This document shows positions 9,581-18,767 of a stretch of DNA of 64,000 nucleotides, in pieces. The stretch's first letter is position 1. Each line of letters opens with the position of its first letter. The DNA lies in assembly GCF_900142755.1 (NCBI RefSeq), contig NZ_FRCA01000008.1, positions 100,331 to 164,330 of the forward strand. Reading direction: 5' to 3'. The position numbers and the translations under genes are program-made. The notes beneath the pieces were generated by a model. It saw only the letters and a program-made list of their open reading frames with translations. It ran no database searches and was not told where the DNA came from. The stretch is from Halomonas cupida (lineage in GTDB: Bacteria; Pseudomonadota; Gammaproteobacteria; Pseudomonadales; Halomonadaceae).

Positions 9581-9614
9581 CAATAGCTGAGCCACTGCAA
9601 TAGCTGAGCCACTG
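9581..9614 (+). repeat. Perfect 17-bp tandem duplication upstream of rmlA
   Basis: The unit CAATAGCTGAGCCACTG occurs twice head to tail (9581-9597 and 9598-9614) in the rmlD-rmlA spacer, and partial echoes (GTTGAGCTATCGG, CTCAGCCACTGCGACTG) follow up to about 9685. It is too far from the rmlA start to be a ribosome site. It looks like slippage or a duplicated binding site. Confidence 0.8.
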
Positions 9615-9733
9615 GTCGGTTGAGCTATCGGCCTACTGAGTTCTACACCAGCAGTCCTCCTCTACCTTGCTCAGCCACTGCGACTGTTGTGGCCAGTAAT
9701 CCGGCCTTTCGTCCACCAACCAGAGTTCCCCCC

Positions 9734-10612
9734 ATGAACCGCAAAGGCATCATCCTCGCCGGAGGCTCCGGCACTCGCTTGCACCCCATCACGCGCGGCG
9801 TTTCCAAACAGCTATTGCCGGTGTATGACAAGCCGATGATCTACTTCCCGCTGTCCGTTCTCATGCTGGCGGGGATTCGCGATATTCTGATCATTTCCAC
9901 CCCCGACGACCTTCCCCAGTACAGCAACCTACTGGGCACTGGAGAACAATTCGGTATTCGTCTCCAATATGCCGAGCAGCCCAGCCCGGACGGACTGGCA
10001 CAGGCCTTCATCATCGGTGAGGAATTCATTGGTGATGATCCGGTTTGCCTGGTCCTGGGCGACAACATCTTCCATGGCCAGCATTTCTCCGAGCAGTTGC
10101 GTCGAGCCTCAGAGCAACCACAAGGCGCCAAGGTCTTCGGTTACCTGGTGAAGGATCCTGAACGCTTCGGTGTTGTCGAGTTCAATGAGGAAGGTAAGGC
10201 ACTTTCCATCGAGGAGAAGCCCGACAAGCCGAAGTCCTCCTATGCCGTAACCGGGCTTTACTTCTATGACAACGACGTGGTGGAGATCGCCAAGTCCGTC
10301 AAGCCCTCGGCACGTGGCGAGTTGGAGATAACCTGTGTCAACAACGCCTATCTGGAGCGTGGAGACCTGGAGGTCGAGCGTCTGGGGCGCGGTTTTGCGT
10401 GGCTGGACACCGGCACTCACGACAGTCTTCTCGAGGCCTCGCAATATGTACAAACCATCGAACACCGGCAGGGGCTCAAGATCGCCTGTCTCGAGGAAAT
10501 CGCCTGGTCGCACGGCTGGATCAGCGACGACTTCCTGTTGGAGCAAGCCAATAGCCTGAAGAAGACAGGGTATGGCAAGTACCTGAAACGTCTGCTCAAG
10601 CAGAACCGCTGA
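9734..10612 (+). CDS. rmlA: Glucose-1-phosphate thymidylyltransferase
   Basis: The 292-residue nucleotidyltransferase condenses dTTP and glucose-1-phosphate to dTDP-glucose, the first step of the rhamnose pathway. The N-terminal [11 protein letters not shown] loop, the LGDNIFHG metal-site segment and the EEKPDKPKS segment are all present. The ATG at 9734 was chosen because homology begins exactly there; the frame is open for 38 codons upstream without a plausible start. Its substrate is delivered by the phosphoglucose isomerase and phosphoglucomutase encoded immediately downstream. Confidence 0.95.
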   Translation: MNRKGIILAGGSGTRLHPITRGVSKQLLPVYDKPMIYFPLSVLMLAGIRDILIISTPDDLPQYSNLLGTGEQFGIRLQYAEQPSPDGLAQAFIIGEEFIGDDPVCLVLGDNIFHGQHFSEQLRRASEQPQGAKVFGYLVKDPERFGVVEFNEEGKALSIEEKPDKPKSSYAVTGLYFYDNDVVEIAKSVKPSARGELEITCVNNAYLERGDLEVERLGRGFAWLDTGTHDSLLEASQYVQTIEHRQGLKIACLEEIAWSHGWISDDFLLEQANSLKKTGYGKYLKRLLKQNR

Positions 10613-10681
10613 AACCGGATACCACCTGCATATTGATCACCGGGCCTCGCCATCACCAGCCCCAGGATCAAGGAGGAAGAC

Positions 10682-12340
10682 ATGGAGTCGTTGGTAGACG
10701 CCGAGAGTGAACTCGCCCAAATACAGCAGCAACTGAAGTCACAGGCCTCTCAACTACAGAAGGTATCCCTGTCGGACCTGCTGACAGGTGACACCGGCGA
10801 GCAGCGCCTGAAACAGCTGAGTGCGCGCTTTGCCGGCTGGCACCTTGATCTGTCCAAGCAACGCTGGCAGCCGGAGACACTGAAAGTGCTGGCCGACTGG
10901 GCGGATGCCCGTGGACTGGATGAGCATCGTCAAAAGCTGTTCGCCGGCGCTATCGTCAACCCCTCTGAACGACGTCCTGCCTTGCATACCGTTCTGCGCT
11001 GGCCACAGGAACAACCCGCTCCTGAAGGCTGCGAGAAAGCCGTGGCCTTCGCCCAACAACAGCGGGGTCGCATGGCATCATTGGTCCAGAAGGTACGCAG
11101 TGGTCAATGGCGAGGCCTTCTCGGACAGCCAGTCCGTGATGTCATTCATATCGGTGTAGGTGGCTCCGACCTTGGGCCACGACTGGTCAGCGACGCTCTG
11201 CAGGAGACGCATCACCAAGGCGAGGTGGAGGTACACTTCGTCTCCACCATGGATGCGACTCAGCTTGTACCATTGATGCGCAAGCTCGACCCCGCCACAA
11301 CTCTGGTGGTACTGGCCTCCAAGTCATTCACTACAGCCGATACTCAGTTCAATCTGAATACCGCCTTGACCTGGCTCGCAAGCTCCCTGGATGTGAGCAT
11401 CCGAGCGGTGTGCGAGCGGCATCTGATCGGCGTTTCCGCACGACCGGAAAAGATGACGGAATTCGGCATTCCTGAAGCTCATCAATTGGTCTTCGCCGAA
11501 GGTGTCGGAGGACGCTTTTCTCTGTGGTCACCGATTGGCATCAGTCTGGCGATGCAAATCGGCATGCCGGCCTTCAACGAATTGCTGGCTGGTGCGCACG
11601 CGATGGACCGGCACTTTCTCGAAGCGCCCACTACTGAGAACCTGCCTGCACTGCTGGCTCTAGTCGGCGCCTGGAACTGCCAGTGGCTGGGTATCCCCAG
11701 CCACGCGGTATTGCCCTACGACGGCCGTCTTGAGTGCCTACCGGATTACCTGCAACAGCTGGAGATGGAGTCCAACGGCAAGAGTGTCGACATCAATGGC
11801 CAGGGTGTCGACCACCCCACCTGTCCAATCCTGTGGGGAGATGTCGGCCCCAACGCTCAGCATGCCTTCTATCAGTTGCTGCATCAGGGCTCTCACACTG
11901 TCAGCGCCGACTTCATTGCCGTGCGCCGCCGACACCGCCACGCTGCGGAAGGGCTCCAGGAATCGCTGCGGGATCAGCAGCAGTTGACGCTGGCCAACTG
12001 CCTGGCCCAGGCACAACTGATGGCCCTGGGCGATGATGCCATTCCACCGTCGCTGAGAGATCACATGGCACGCGGTTACCGGGGCAATCAGCCCAATAGC
12101 CTGCTGCTGGTAGATGAGCTGACGCCATGGAGCCTGGGGGCGCTGCTTGCCATGTACGAGCACAAGGTCTTCGTCCATTCTGTCCTGTGGGGGCTCAACC
12201 CCTTTGATCAACCAGGCGTGGAGCTGGGCAAGCTACTGGCCCAGGGTATCTACCGAGCCCTGTCCAATGGGCAGACCAACAGCAGTGATCAGGTCAAGGA
12301 TCCCAGCACCGACGCTATGATTTCACTCGTCACTTCGTGA
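10682..12340 (+). CDS. pgi: Glucose-6-phosphate isomerase
   Basis: The 552-residue enzyme interconverts fructose-6-phosphate and glucose-6-phosphate. The two family signatures are visible (GGRFSLWSPIG and GLNPFDQPGVELGK), and the length is normal. A strong ribosome site AGGAGGAAG immediately precedes the ATG. A housekeeping enzyme within a capsule locus is best read as dedicated supply of glucose-1-phosphate to RmlA together with the next gene; whether the genome holds a second copy cannot be seen here. Confidence 0.96.
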   Translation: MESLVDAESELAQIQQQLKSQASQLQKVSLSDLLTGDTGEQRLKQLSARFAGWHLDLSKQRWQPETLKVLADWADARGLDEHRQKLFAGAIVNPSERRPALHTVLRWPQEQPAPEGCEKAVAFAQQQRGRMASLVQKVRSGQWRGLLGQPVRDVIHIGVGGSDLGPRLVSDALQETHHQGEVEVHFVSTMDATQLVPLMRKLDPATTLVVLASKSFTTADTQFNLNTALTWLASSLDVSIRAVCERHLIGVSARPEKMTEFGIPEAHQLVFAEGVGGRFSLWSPIGISLAMQIGMPAFNELLAGAHAMDRHFLEAPTTENLPALLALVGAWNCQWLGIPSHAVLPYDGRLECLPDYLQQLEMESNGKSVDINGQGVDHPTCPILWGDVGPNAQHAFYQLLHQGSHTVSADFIAVRRRHRHAAEGLQESLRDQQQLTLANCLAQAQLMALGDDAIPPSLRDHMARGYRGNQPNSLLLVDELTPWSLGALLAMYEHKVFVHSVLWGLNPFDQPGVELGKLLAQGIYRALSNGQTNSSDQVKDPSTDAMISLVTS

Positions 12341-12352
12341 GGTTCAACAACC

Positions 12353-14026
12353 ATGAGTGATCATTCGATTGCCGCCCTGTTGGCGGCATATCATGACACG
12401 GCGCCCGATCCGGACAATCCCGCTCAAGGTGTCCAGTTCGGCACTTCCGGCCACCGCGGCTCTGCGTTGAGCAATACTTTCAACGACCTGCATATCGCCG
12501 CCATCAGTCAGGCAATTGCCGATTACCGGCGTCAGGCAGGCATTGACGGCCCACTGTTTCTCGGGCGAGATACCCATGCCCTGTCACGCCCAGCCTGGCA
12601 TACGGCTCTGCAGGTCCTGCGGGCCAATAATGTTCAAGTCGTCATCGCTACCGGCGATGAGGTTCTTGCCACTCCAGTCATCAGTCACGCGATACTCAGA
12701 CACAATGCCCCGGGTCGCAACCACAACAGGGAACAGACCCAAGGATTGGCTGACGGCCTGATACTGACGCCGTCCCACAACCCCCCGCAGGACGGCGGAA
12801 TCAAGTACAACCCTCCCCATGGCGGACCTGCCGAAGGCGATATCACCAACTGGATCGAGCAACGCGCCAACCAGTACATCGCCAACAGCTCTGGCACATA
12901 CCGGTCTATCACAAATCGGTCCACCACAAACCCGTCCGCCGAAAATCCAGCTGAAGTCATCCAGCGGCTCTCGGATGACGATGCACTCGCTGGCGTGGAG
13001 CAGCAGGACCTGATCGGCAACTATGTCGCGGCTCTCGGGAAAGTGGTCGATATGCCCGCAATTCGTGCCAGCGGTCTGCGTCTGGGTGTCGATCCCATGG
13101 GCGGAACCGCCCTTCCCATCTGGCGGGCCATCGCCGAGCAGCACGGCATCGACCTGGAAGTGGTCAACCCGAGCATTGATGACAGCTTCAGCTTCATGCC
13201 ACCGGACCACGACGGCAAGATCCGCATGGACTGCTCCAGCCCGGCAGCCATGGCCAATCTGCTGGCCATCAAGGATCGTTTCGACCTGGCATTCGGTAAT
13301 GATCCTGATGCTGATCGCCACGGCATTGTCGATGCCGCAGGCCTGATGAACCCCAACCACTATCTGGCAGTGGCTATCGACTACCTGCTGGCCCATCGTC
13401 CGCAGTGGTCCGCGGGTCTCAAGATCGGCAAGACGTTGGTGTCCTCATCGATGATCGACCATGTCGTTGCATCTCACCGCAGTGAGCTCTACGAGGTGCC
13501 CGTAGGCTTCAAGTGGTTCGTCGATGGACTTCACCAGGGCTGGCTGGCATTCGGTGGCGAAGAGAGCGCCGGCGCCAGTCTGTTGACCCTCGAGGGGCAT
13601 GCATGGTCCACCGACAAGGACGGTATCGCCTTGTGCCTGCTGGCTGCCGAGATCACTGCAGTAACCGGTGAAACACCCAGCCAGCGATATGCCACCCTGA
13701 CCAACCTGCATGGCGCCCCAGTATATCGTCGCATCGACAGCCCCTGCAGCGCCGAACAGAAAGCGGCCTTCAAGGCCTTGAACGCTGACCGTATAACCAC
13801 CGATAGCCTGGCCGGCGATCCCATCGAACGAGTACTGACCGAAGCTCCCGGAAACGGCGCGCCCATTGGCGGTATCAAGGTGACCACCAGCAATGGATGG
13901 TTCGCCGCACGCCCCAGCGGTACCGAAGCTCTTTACAAGCTCTATGCCGAAAGCTTCAAAGGTCAGGAGCATCTCGACGAGTTGATCAGCAGCGCTCAGA
14001 AACTGCTGGATACAACGCTCGCATAG
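12353..14026 (+). CDS. pgm: Phosphoglucomutase (alpha-D-glucose specific)
   Basis: The 557-residue enzyme converts glucose-6-phosphate to glucose-1-phosphate. The phosphoserine loop TPSHNPP, the metal loop DPDADR, the sugar-binding GGEESAGAS and the phosphate-binding RPSGTEALYKLY are all in order. Just 12 bp separate it from pgi. Codons 182-201 are an in-frame run of four degenerate 15-bp units (TYRSI TNRST TNPSA ENPAE), probably an expanded surface loop. It links central metabolism to rhamnose synthesis. Confidence 0.96.
   Translation: MSDHSIAALLAAYHDTAPDPDNPAQGVQFGTSGHRGSALSNTFNDLHIAAISQAIADYRRQAGIDGPLFLGRDTHALSRPAWHTALQVLRANNVQVVIATGDEVLATPVISHAILRHNAPGRNHNREQTQGLADGLILTPSHNPPQDGGIKYNPPHGGPAEGDITNWIEQRANQYIANSSGTYRSITNRSTTNPSAENPAEVIQRLSDDDALAGVEQQDLIGNYVAALGKVVDMPAIRASGLRLGVDPMGGTALPIWRAIAEQHGIDLEVVNPSIDDSFSFMPPDHDGKIRMDCSSPAAMANLLAIKDRFDLAFGNDPDADRHGIVDAAGLMNPNHYLAVAIDYLLAHRPQWSAGLKIGKTLVSSSMIDHVVASHRSELYEVPVGFKWFVDGLHQGWLAFGGEESAGASLLTLEGHAWSTDKDGIALCLLAAEITAVTGETPSQRYATLTNLHGAPVYRRIDSPCSAEQKAAFKALNADRITTDSLAGDPIERVLTEAPGNGAPIGGIKVTTSNGWFAARPSGTEALYKLYAESFKGQEHLDELISSAQKLLDTTLA
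12896..12955 (+). repeat. In-frame 15-bp degenerate tandem repeat in pgm
   Basis: Four 15-bp units encode TYRSI, TNRST, TNPSA and ENPAE. The first three share the pattern ACANACNNGTCNRCC closely enough to see repetition; the fourth is more diverged. It lies between the catalytic serine loop and the second domain, so probably forms a surface loop. Confidence 0.6.
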
Positions 14027-14080
14027 CTTGATCGCCTCCTGGCCACTTCTCCTATTCCCTTTATCCAATACAGGCAAGTC

Positions 14081-14632
14081 ATGGAATACCAACCTCTCGC
14101 CATTCCCGACGTCGTGTTGTTGACTCCCAAGGTCTTTGGTGACGAACGCGGCTTCTTCCTGGAAACCTTCCGCCAAAGCGAGTTTGAGCAGCATTGCGGC
14201 AAGTACCAGTTCGTACAGGACAATCACAGCAGGTCTGCTCAAGGCATTCTGCGTGGCCTGCATTATCAGCTGGAGCATCCCCAGGGCAAGCTGGTGCGGG
14301 TGACGCGAGGTGAGGTATTCGATGTTGCCGTGGATATGCGCAAACAAAGCCCGACCTTCGGCCAGTGGGTCGGTGCGCTGTTGAATGAAGACAACAAGCA
14401 GATGCTGTGGGTCCCGCCCGGCTTCGCTCACGGCTTCTATGTCACCAGTCCGGCAGGAGCCGAGTTCCAGTACAAGTGTACCGACTACTATGCACCCGGC
14501 GATGAGTACAGTGTGCGTTGGGATGACCCGAGCCTGGCTATCGAGTGGCCGCTAGTAGAAGGCAAGCCACCGCAAGTTTCTGAAAAAGACGCACAGGGGA
14601 ACTCACTCGAGAGCTCCTTTAAGTTTGATTGA
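14081..14632 (+). CDS. rmlC: dTDP-4-dehydrorhamnose 3,5-epimerase
   Basis: The 183-residue cupin epimerase carries out the third step of dTDP-L-rhamnose synthesis. The motifs ERGFFLETFRQSEF, NHSRSAQGILRGLHYQ (with the catalytic His) and PPGFAHGFYV are conserved. It closes the sugar-nucleotide block. Immediately downstream, base composition falls sharply, marking the left border of the AT-richer assembly island. Confidence 0.96.
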   Translation: MEYQPLAIPDVVLLTPKVFGDERGFFLETFRQSEFEQHCGKYQFVQDNHSRSAQGILRGLHYQLEHPQGKLVRVTRGEVFDVAVDMRKQSPTFGQWVGALLNEDNKQMLWVPPGFAHGFYVTSPAGAEFQYKCTDYYAPGDEYSVRWDDPSLAIEWPLVEGKPPQVSEKDAQGNSLESSFKFD

Positions 14633-14673
14633 GGCTACGGGATTAGCGCAGCAATATTTAACAGGGCGTGTCG

Positions 14674-15720
14674 ATGAAAGAAACATATACAGCATTACGT
14701 GAGTTTGGTGCCGCGTTCCTTGGGCCAGCTCTGACGATGTATGCTCGAGCAGTAGAAGAAAACGGCTCTGGGCGTCTTCCTGTCTGCCTCGCTAGAGAAG
14801 GGTGGTTGATTCATAAGCTGCTAACACGGCTGGAAAGTGAAGGGCTCGTTGAGTTTGATCACTCACCCATCTATCTCAAGGTATCCCGCACACTACTATT
14901 CCGAGCGATGGTGGGAGAGCCAGACATCTGGCCACTTGCCATGAAAGGTAGTTTTTCCGGCAGTGTGCTGGAGCTCTTGATGAAACGCTTCGGCTTCCAG
15001 ATGCATGAGGTTTTTGCGTGCCTCCCACCTGAGCTTCTCAATTTTACCTTACAACTCCCAGAGGATGCTGAAAAGGTAAGCGAGTGGCTTGATCCTCATG
15101 CAGAGCGCCTTAATGAGCAAGTAAAATATACGCGACTAGCATTGAAAGAGTATTTTTCTCGTTCAGGGCTATATGACAGAGATCTGATGCCACTGATGCT
15201 CGATCTCGGGTATTCGGGGACGATACAGAAACTCTGCACCAAACTCCTGGAACGAGATACGGATGGCCTCTACTTTATAGCCACACAAGCAGGAAAGACA
15301 GAGGTCAACGGCCACACTGCTACTCTAAAAGGTGTATTCAGGGAGGGTGTCGAGTGGAAGGAAGGCTACACCATGCTGGAACGCTCTCTATATTTCGAGT
15401 GTTTGATGACGGCTCCTCATGGCCAGGTCGTAGACATTCTAGAAACAAATGATGGGAATTTAATCTTTTCTCATGGTAGAGAAGCCTCTAGCCAGCGCTA
15501 CTATCAAGATCTGGAAGCTATTCTCGATGGTGCAATAGACGCAGTTGTTGACGCCATGCACAAGGACATCTCCTACACCACTAAAGAAGTAGAAGACCTA
15601 TTTGAAGTGTTTTCGACACGTCCTGGCGCACTTCCTCAAGCTTCCTGGCATCTTTTTACTGCCGATGATGACATATCTGGAAATGGGATGGTTAATCCTC
15701 TTCAGATATTTGGCTACTAA
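14674..15720 (+). CDS. Accessory domain protein of HAD/rhamnan-synthesis type (COG5610-like C-terminal half)
   Basis: The 348-residue product resembles the half that normally follows the HAD phosphatase domain in COG5610-type proteins of polysaccharide loci: an N-terminal FLGPALTMYARAVEENG segment, then LAREGWLIHKL and later LMLDLGYSGTIQKL. It has no HAD catalytic motif of its own; that domain is at the C-terminus of the next gene product, so the two may act as one split unit. The ATG at 14674 is favoured over GTG at 14668 because CAGGG at 14662-14666 is spaced for it. Function in capsule assembly is inferred from context only. Confidence 0.6.
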   Translation: MKETYTALREFGAAFLGPALTMYARAVEENGSGRLPVCLAREGWLIHKLLTRLESEGLVEFDHSPIYLKVSRTLLFRAMVGEPDIWPLAMKGSFSGSVLELLMKRFGFQMHEVFACLPPELLNFTLQLPEDAEKVSEWLDPHAERLNEQVKYTRLALKEYFSRSGLYDRDLMPLMLDLGYSGTIQKLCTKLLERDTDGLYFIATQAGKTEVNGHTATLKGVFREGVEWKEGYTMLERSLYFECLMTAPHGQVVDILETNDGNLIFSHGREASSQRYYQDLEAILDGAIDAVVDAMHKDISYTTKEVEDLFEVFSTRPGALPQASWHLFTADDDISGNGMVNPLQIFGY

Positions 15721-15738
15721 TAGGAGGCCTGAAGTCAC

Positions 15739-17823
15739 ATGGAAAAAATCATAAAGGAAAAATCTCAGTTCCTTAAGATCTGGTTGCGCAACACATATGG
15801 GGTAAAAAGAAAATCCCAAACGCAATCCACTACTCAACATTCTCAGGAGAACAGCGAAAAACAAGAAAACCCTCCTGCTCAGGTCTTGAAAATTGTTCCA
15901 GAGCACATACCTTTACAGGAGCCAGAGTCCATGCCGATGCAGGAGCACGAACATGAGACAGCGATGAGAGAATGCATAGAGGCTGGGCTCTTTGACCCTC
16001 AGTGGTACAGAGAAACCTATAGCATAGATTTCGAAGATGACTTCGCTATTTTCTCGGACTACTTGACAAAATCGCGTTTTTCTCCTGTCAACCCTTCTCC
16101 AGCATTCGACAGCGAGACTTATCTTCGGGAAAACATAGATGTTTTCCATCACCAGATTAGCCCATTATACCATTATATCAATAACGGAAAAATCGAGGGA
16201 AGAACTCATGGGCCCGCCATTAATCGCTGGTCCCCTCGCGAAATATTAACTCCGGAAAGAACGATAGGCGAAAAAGCTAAAACTCTTAAAATCGCCATCT
16301 GCCTCCATATTTTCTATGACGATTTTATTGATCGCTTTGCCCAAGCACTGGACGCGTTTCCTGTTGAAATCGACCTACTCCTGACACTGGCCAAGGAGGA
16401 GTTCACCGATCATGCAAGAAACACTCTTGGCGGACATCCAAGAGTCAACAAAACCGAAATAAGAATAGTCCCCAATCGTGGCCGAAACTTCGGCCCAATG
16501 CTGGTTGAATATTCCAAAGAAATAAAAGAATATGACCTTTTCTGCCATTTGCACTCCAAGAAATCTCTCTTTTCCGGCAAAGAGCAGACACAGTGGGCAG
16601 ACTACCTGACAGAGTACCTTCTGCGTGACCCCAACATCATATCAGGCGTTCTCAACTCTTTTGCGGAGGATGAGAAGCTTGGGCTTTACTACCCTACTAC
16701 ATTCTGGATGATGCCTGTTTGGGTTAATCATGTAACCATGAATGTTCCTTTCATTCGAGAGTGGGAGAAAGCTCTGGATTTACCGCCAGGAACCGAGTTC
16801 ATCAGTTACCCTGTCGGCGGAATGTTCTGGGCAAGACCGGAAGCTCTGGACGGTGTTATCAGAGAAGGCTGGGAGTATGACGACTTTCCTGCAGAACCGT
16901 TGCCTAATGATGGCTCCATGCTCCATGCGCTCGAGCGTGTTCTGGGTTCACTAGTGGAAGGAAAGGGTTATAAGCAATTTTTCTACTACCCGACCACTGG
17001 ACAGTTTACTACTGACCAGAGTTACACAACATCATCCTATCGCGGCACTATTGAACAGCACCTCCCTGCGATTCAAGCACACGCATGCATAAGCTTTGAT
17101 GTATTTGATACTCTTGTCAGGCGAGAGTACACCGTCGCCGATTATGCAAAGCTGAAACTTGGAAAACATCTCTGCGAACAAGGGATGGTGGATGATCCAC
17201 ACGACTTCATGAAACTTCGCAACTCCGCGGAATTCGAACTTCGCAAGAGAGCAAACTTCCAGGGAGATGTCGTTATAGATGACATCTATAAGGAACTCGG
17301 AGCTAAACTTGGAATTTCCGAAGCCGACGCCGATGGCCTGATGAGGAAGGAGTTCGAGCTGGATCTCGAAATGATCCTTCCGAAGAACGAGATGGTTGAG
17401 CTATTCAACCACCTGGGAAGTGTTGGGCATAAGCTATGGGTCATATCCGATAGCTACTACACGCGTGAACAAGTCGGCTTGATGTTGCGAAAAGTAGGTA
17501 TTGCGGTGCCCTATAGGCTGCTCGTGTCAAGCACAGAGCAGAAACGCAAGGATAATGGCTCCATGTGGGCGATGATCAAGCAGGACCTTGCCCAGGAGGG
17601 AATCGACCGTCATCTCCATATTGGTGACAACGTCGTTGCCGATGCTCAGCGCCCGGGCGATATAGGCCTCACAACCTTCCATATACTACATCCCATGGAA
17701 AAATGGCAGGCGCTTGGCTTCCCGAAGGTTCTTCGAGGAAGTGATGCGCTGGATGAAGGGCAGATCCTCAAGTGGGGGAAGCTGGTCAGTCAAGTTGGAC
17801 GCAACCCGTTTATTGGTGAGTAA
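15739..17823 (+). CDS. Rhamnan synthesis F (RgpF-like) protein fused to a HAD-superfamily domain
   Basis: The 694-residue protein starts with a low-complexity Gln/Glu-rich region (to about residue 70), followed by an N-terminal domain (about 75-150), an RgpF-type domain at about 180-440 (KIAICLHIFYDDFIDRF, NRGRNFGPMLVEY, CHLHSKKS) and a HAD domain at about 450-690 with FDVFDTLVRR, ISDSYYT and HIGDN motifs. RgpF proteins are linked to rhamnose-polymer assembly, which fits the rml genes upstream. The HAD part corresponds to the N-terminal half of COG5610 proteins, complementing the preceding gene. AGGAGG lies 11 nt before the ATG. It belongs to the AT-richer island. Confidence 0.8.
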   Translation: MEKIIKEKSQFLKIWLRNTYGVKRKSQTQSTTQHSQENSEKQENPPAQVLKIVPEHIPLQEPESMPMQEHEHETAMRECIEAGLFDPQWYRETYSIDFEDDFAIFSDYLTKSRFSPVNPSPAFDSETYLRENIDVFHHQISPLYHYINNGKIEGRTHGPAINRWSPREILTPERTIGEKAKTLKIAICLHIFYDDFIDRFAQALDAFPVEIDLLLTLAKEEFTDHARNTLGGHPRVNKTEIRIVPNRGRNFGPMLVEYSKEIKEYDLFCHLHSKKSLFSGKEQTQWADYLTEYLLRDPNIISGVLNSFAEDEKLGLYYPTTFWMMPVWVNHVTMNVPFIREWEKALDLPPGTEFISYPVGGMFWARPEALDGVIREGWEYDDFPAEPLPNDGSMLHALERVLGSLVEGKGYKQFFYYPTTGQFTTDQSYTTSSYRGTIEQHLPAIQAHACISFDVFDTLVRREYTVADYAKLKLGKHLCEQGMVDDPHDFMKLRNSAEFELRKRANFQGDVVIDDIYKELGAKLGISEADADGLMRKEFELDLEMILPKNEMVELFNHLGSVGHKLWVISDSYYTREQVGLMLRKVGIAVPYRLLVSSTEQKRKDNGSMWAMIKQDLAQEGIDRHLHIGDNVVADAQRPGDIGLTTFHILHPMEKWQALGFPKVLRGSDALDEGQILKWGKLVSQVGRNPFIGE

Positions 17824-18755
17824 TGAAAAAAGATACCCTATATTTGCATGTTGGCTGGTCCAAGACCGGAACATCCGCAATTCAGGCACAAATTCAGGCT
17901 CAGAAAGACGATTTCCTTGACAAGGGAATACTTTACCCACAGACACTACAGTGGCCTGACCACTCACATCACCCTTTTGCACTTTCCTTCAAAGGTAGCG
18001 GAGCTTATCAAAGTGATATGACTCCAGCTGAAGCTCTTGAAAAACTTCAGAAGGAGATGGACCAATCCCCTGCAGATAGTGTGCTTCTTTCTTCCGAACT
18101 TTCTCCTTTCTACTGGGATAACCCAAGGTTCAAGAGCTTCGCCACTGAAAACTTCAACCGCGTTCAAGTATTATTCACTTTACGGCCTCAGTCTGAGCTG
18201 CTTCTATCACTATTCAACCAGTTAGTGAAAGACTCCAACGTGCGGTATGAAGCTTCACTATTCACTCTCGCCATGAGAAACCTTTCGTGGCTGAATTACT
18301 ATCAAAATATAAAGCGCTGGCAAGATGCCGTAGGCCAGAAGAATGTCACAGCCATCCCATATAGCAAGACAGTAGTAAACAGCTTCTTCGACTCATTTGG
18401 AATGCCTGTTGTATCCAGAAAGAAGGAAAATAACCCTATTGTAAATCCGTCCTTGCCGACACGATGCCTTGCAGTGCTTCAGGCTCGGGGGAGAATGGCC
18501 AAGGATAACTCAGAGTTCGTACGTCTCCGCCAGGAGATAGTGCAGTTGTCCGAGGTTATTCCCGCCGAGGAAGACAAGTTTACGCTCTTCTCAGCCGAAG
18601 AACAGCAGGCTTTTGATGAACATTTCAAAAGAGGGAATCAACTGCTGGCAAACGCACTTAATCTGGATGTGGAAAACATTCAGAAATCCGACTACAAGCC
18701 AATAGTAGCATTACCTCCTGGCATCTCTCTGGAAAAGTTCTCAGATGCATCGTAA
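17823..18755 (+). CDS. Sulfotransferase-like protein 1
   Basis: The 310-residue protein begins with LYLHVGWSKTGTSAIQAQI, a 5'-phosphosulfate-binding loop of PAPS-dependent sulfotransferases; VLLSSELSPF and VLFTLRPQSELLLSLFNQ match the second half of the site, with Arg and Ser expected to bind the 3'-phosphate. It would move sulfate from PAPS to a sugar of the capsule. Its ATG overlaps the stop of the previous gene (TAATG). Sequence divergence from well-known families is high, so the acceptor cannot be named. Confidence 0.72.
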   Translation: MKKDTLYLHVGWSKTGTSAIQAQIQAQKDDFLDKGILYPQTLQWPDHSHHPFALSFKGSGAYQSDMTPAEALEKLQKEMDQSPADSVLLSSELSPFYWDNPRFKSFATENFNRVQVLFTLRPQSELLLSLFNQLVKDSNVRYEASLFTLAMRNLSWLNYYQNIKRWQDAVGQKNVTAIPYSKTVVNSFFDSFGMPVVSRKKENNPIVNPSLPTRCLAVLQARGRMAKDNSEFVRLRQEIVQLSEVIPAEEDKFTLFSAEEQQAFDEHFKRGNQLLANALNLDVENIQKSDYKPIVALPPGISLEKFSDAS

Positions 18756-18767
18756 GGGGATGGATTA

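Noticed and set aside
13445..14431. A 328-codon minus-strand frame
   Set aside because: It overlaps pgm and rmlC entirely, which both have full sets of motifs; no ribosome site or recognisable domain supports it.
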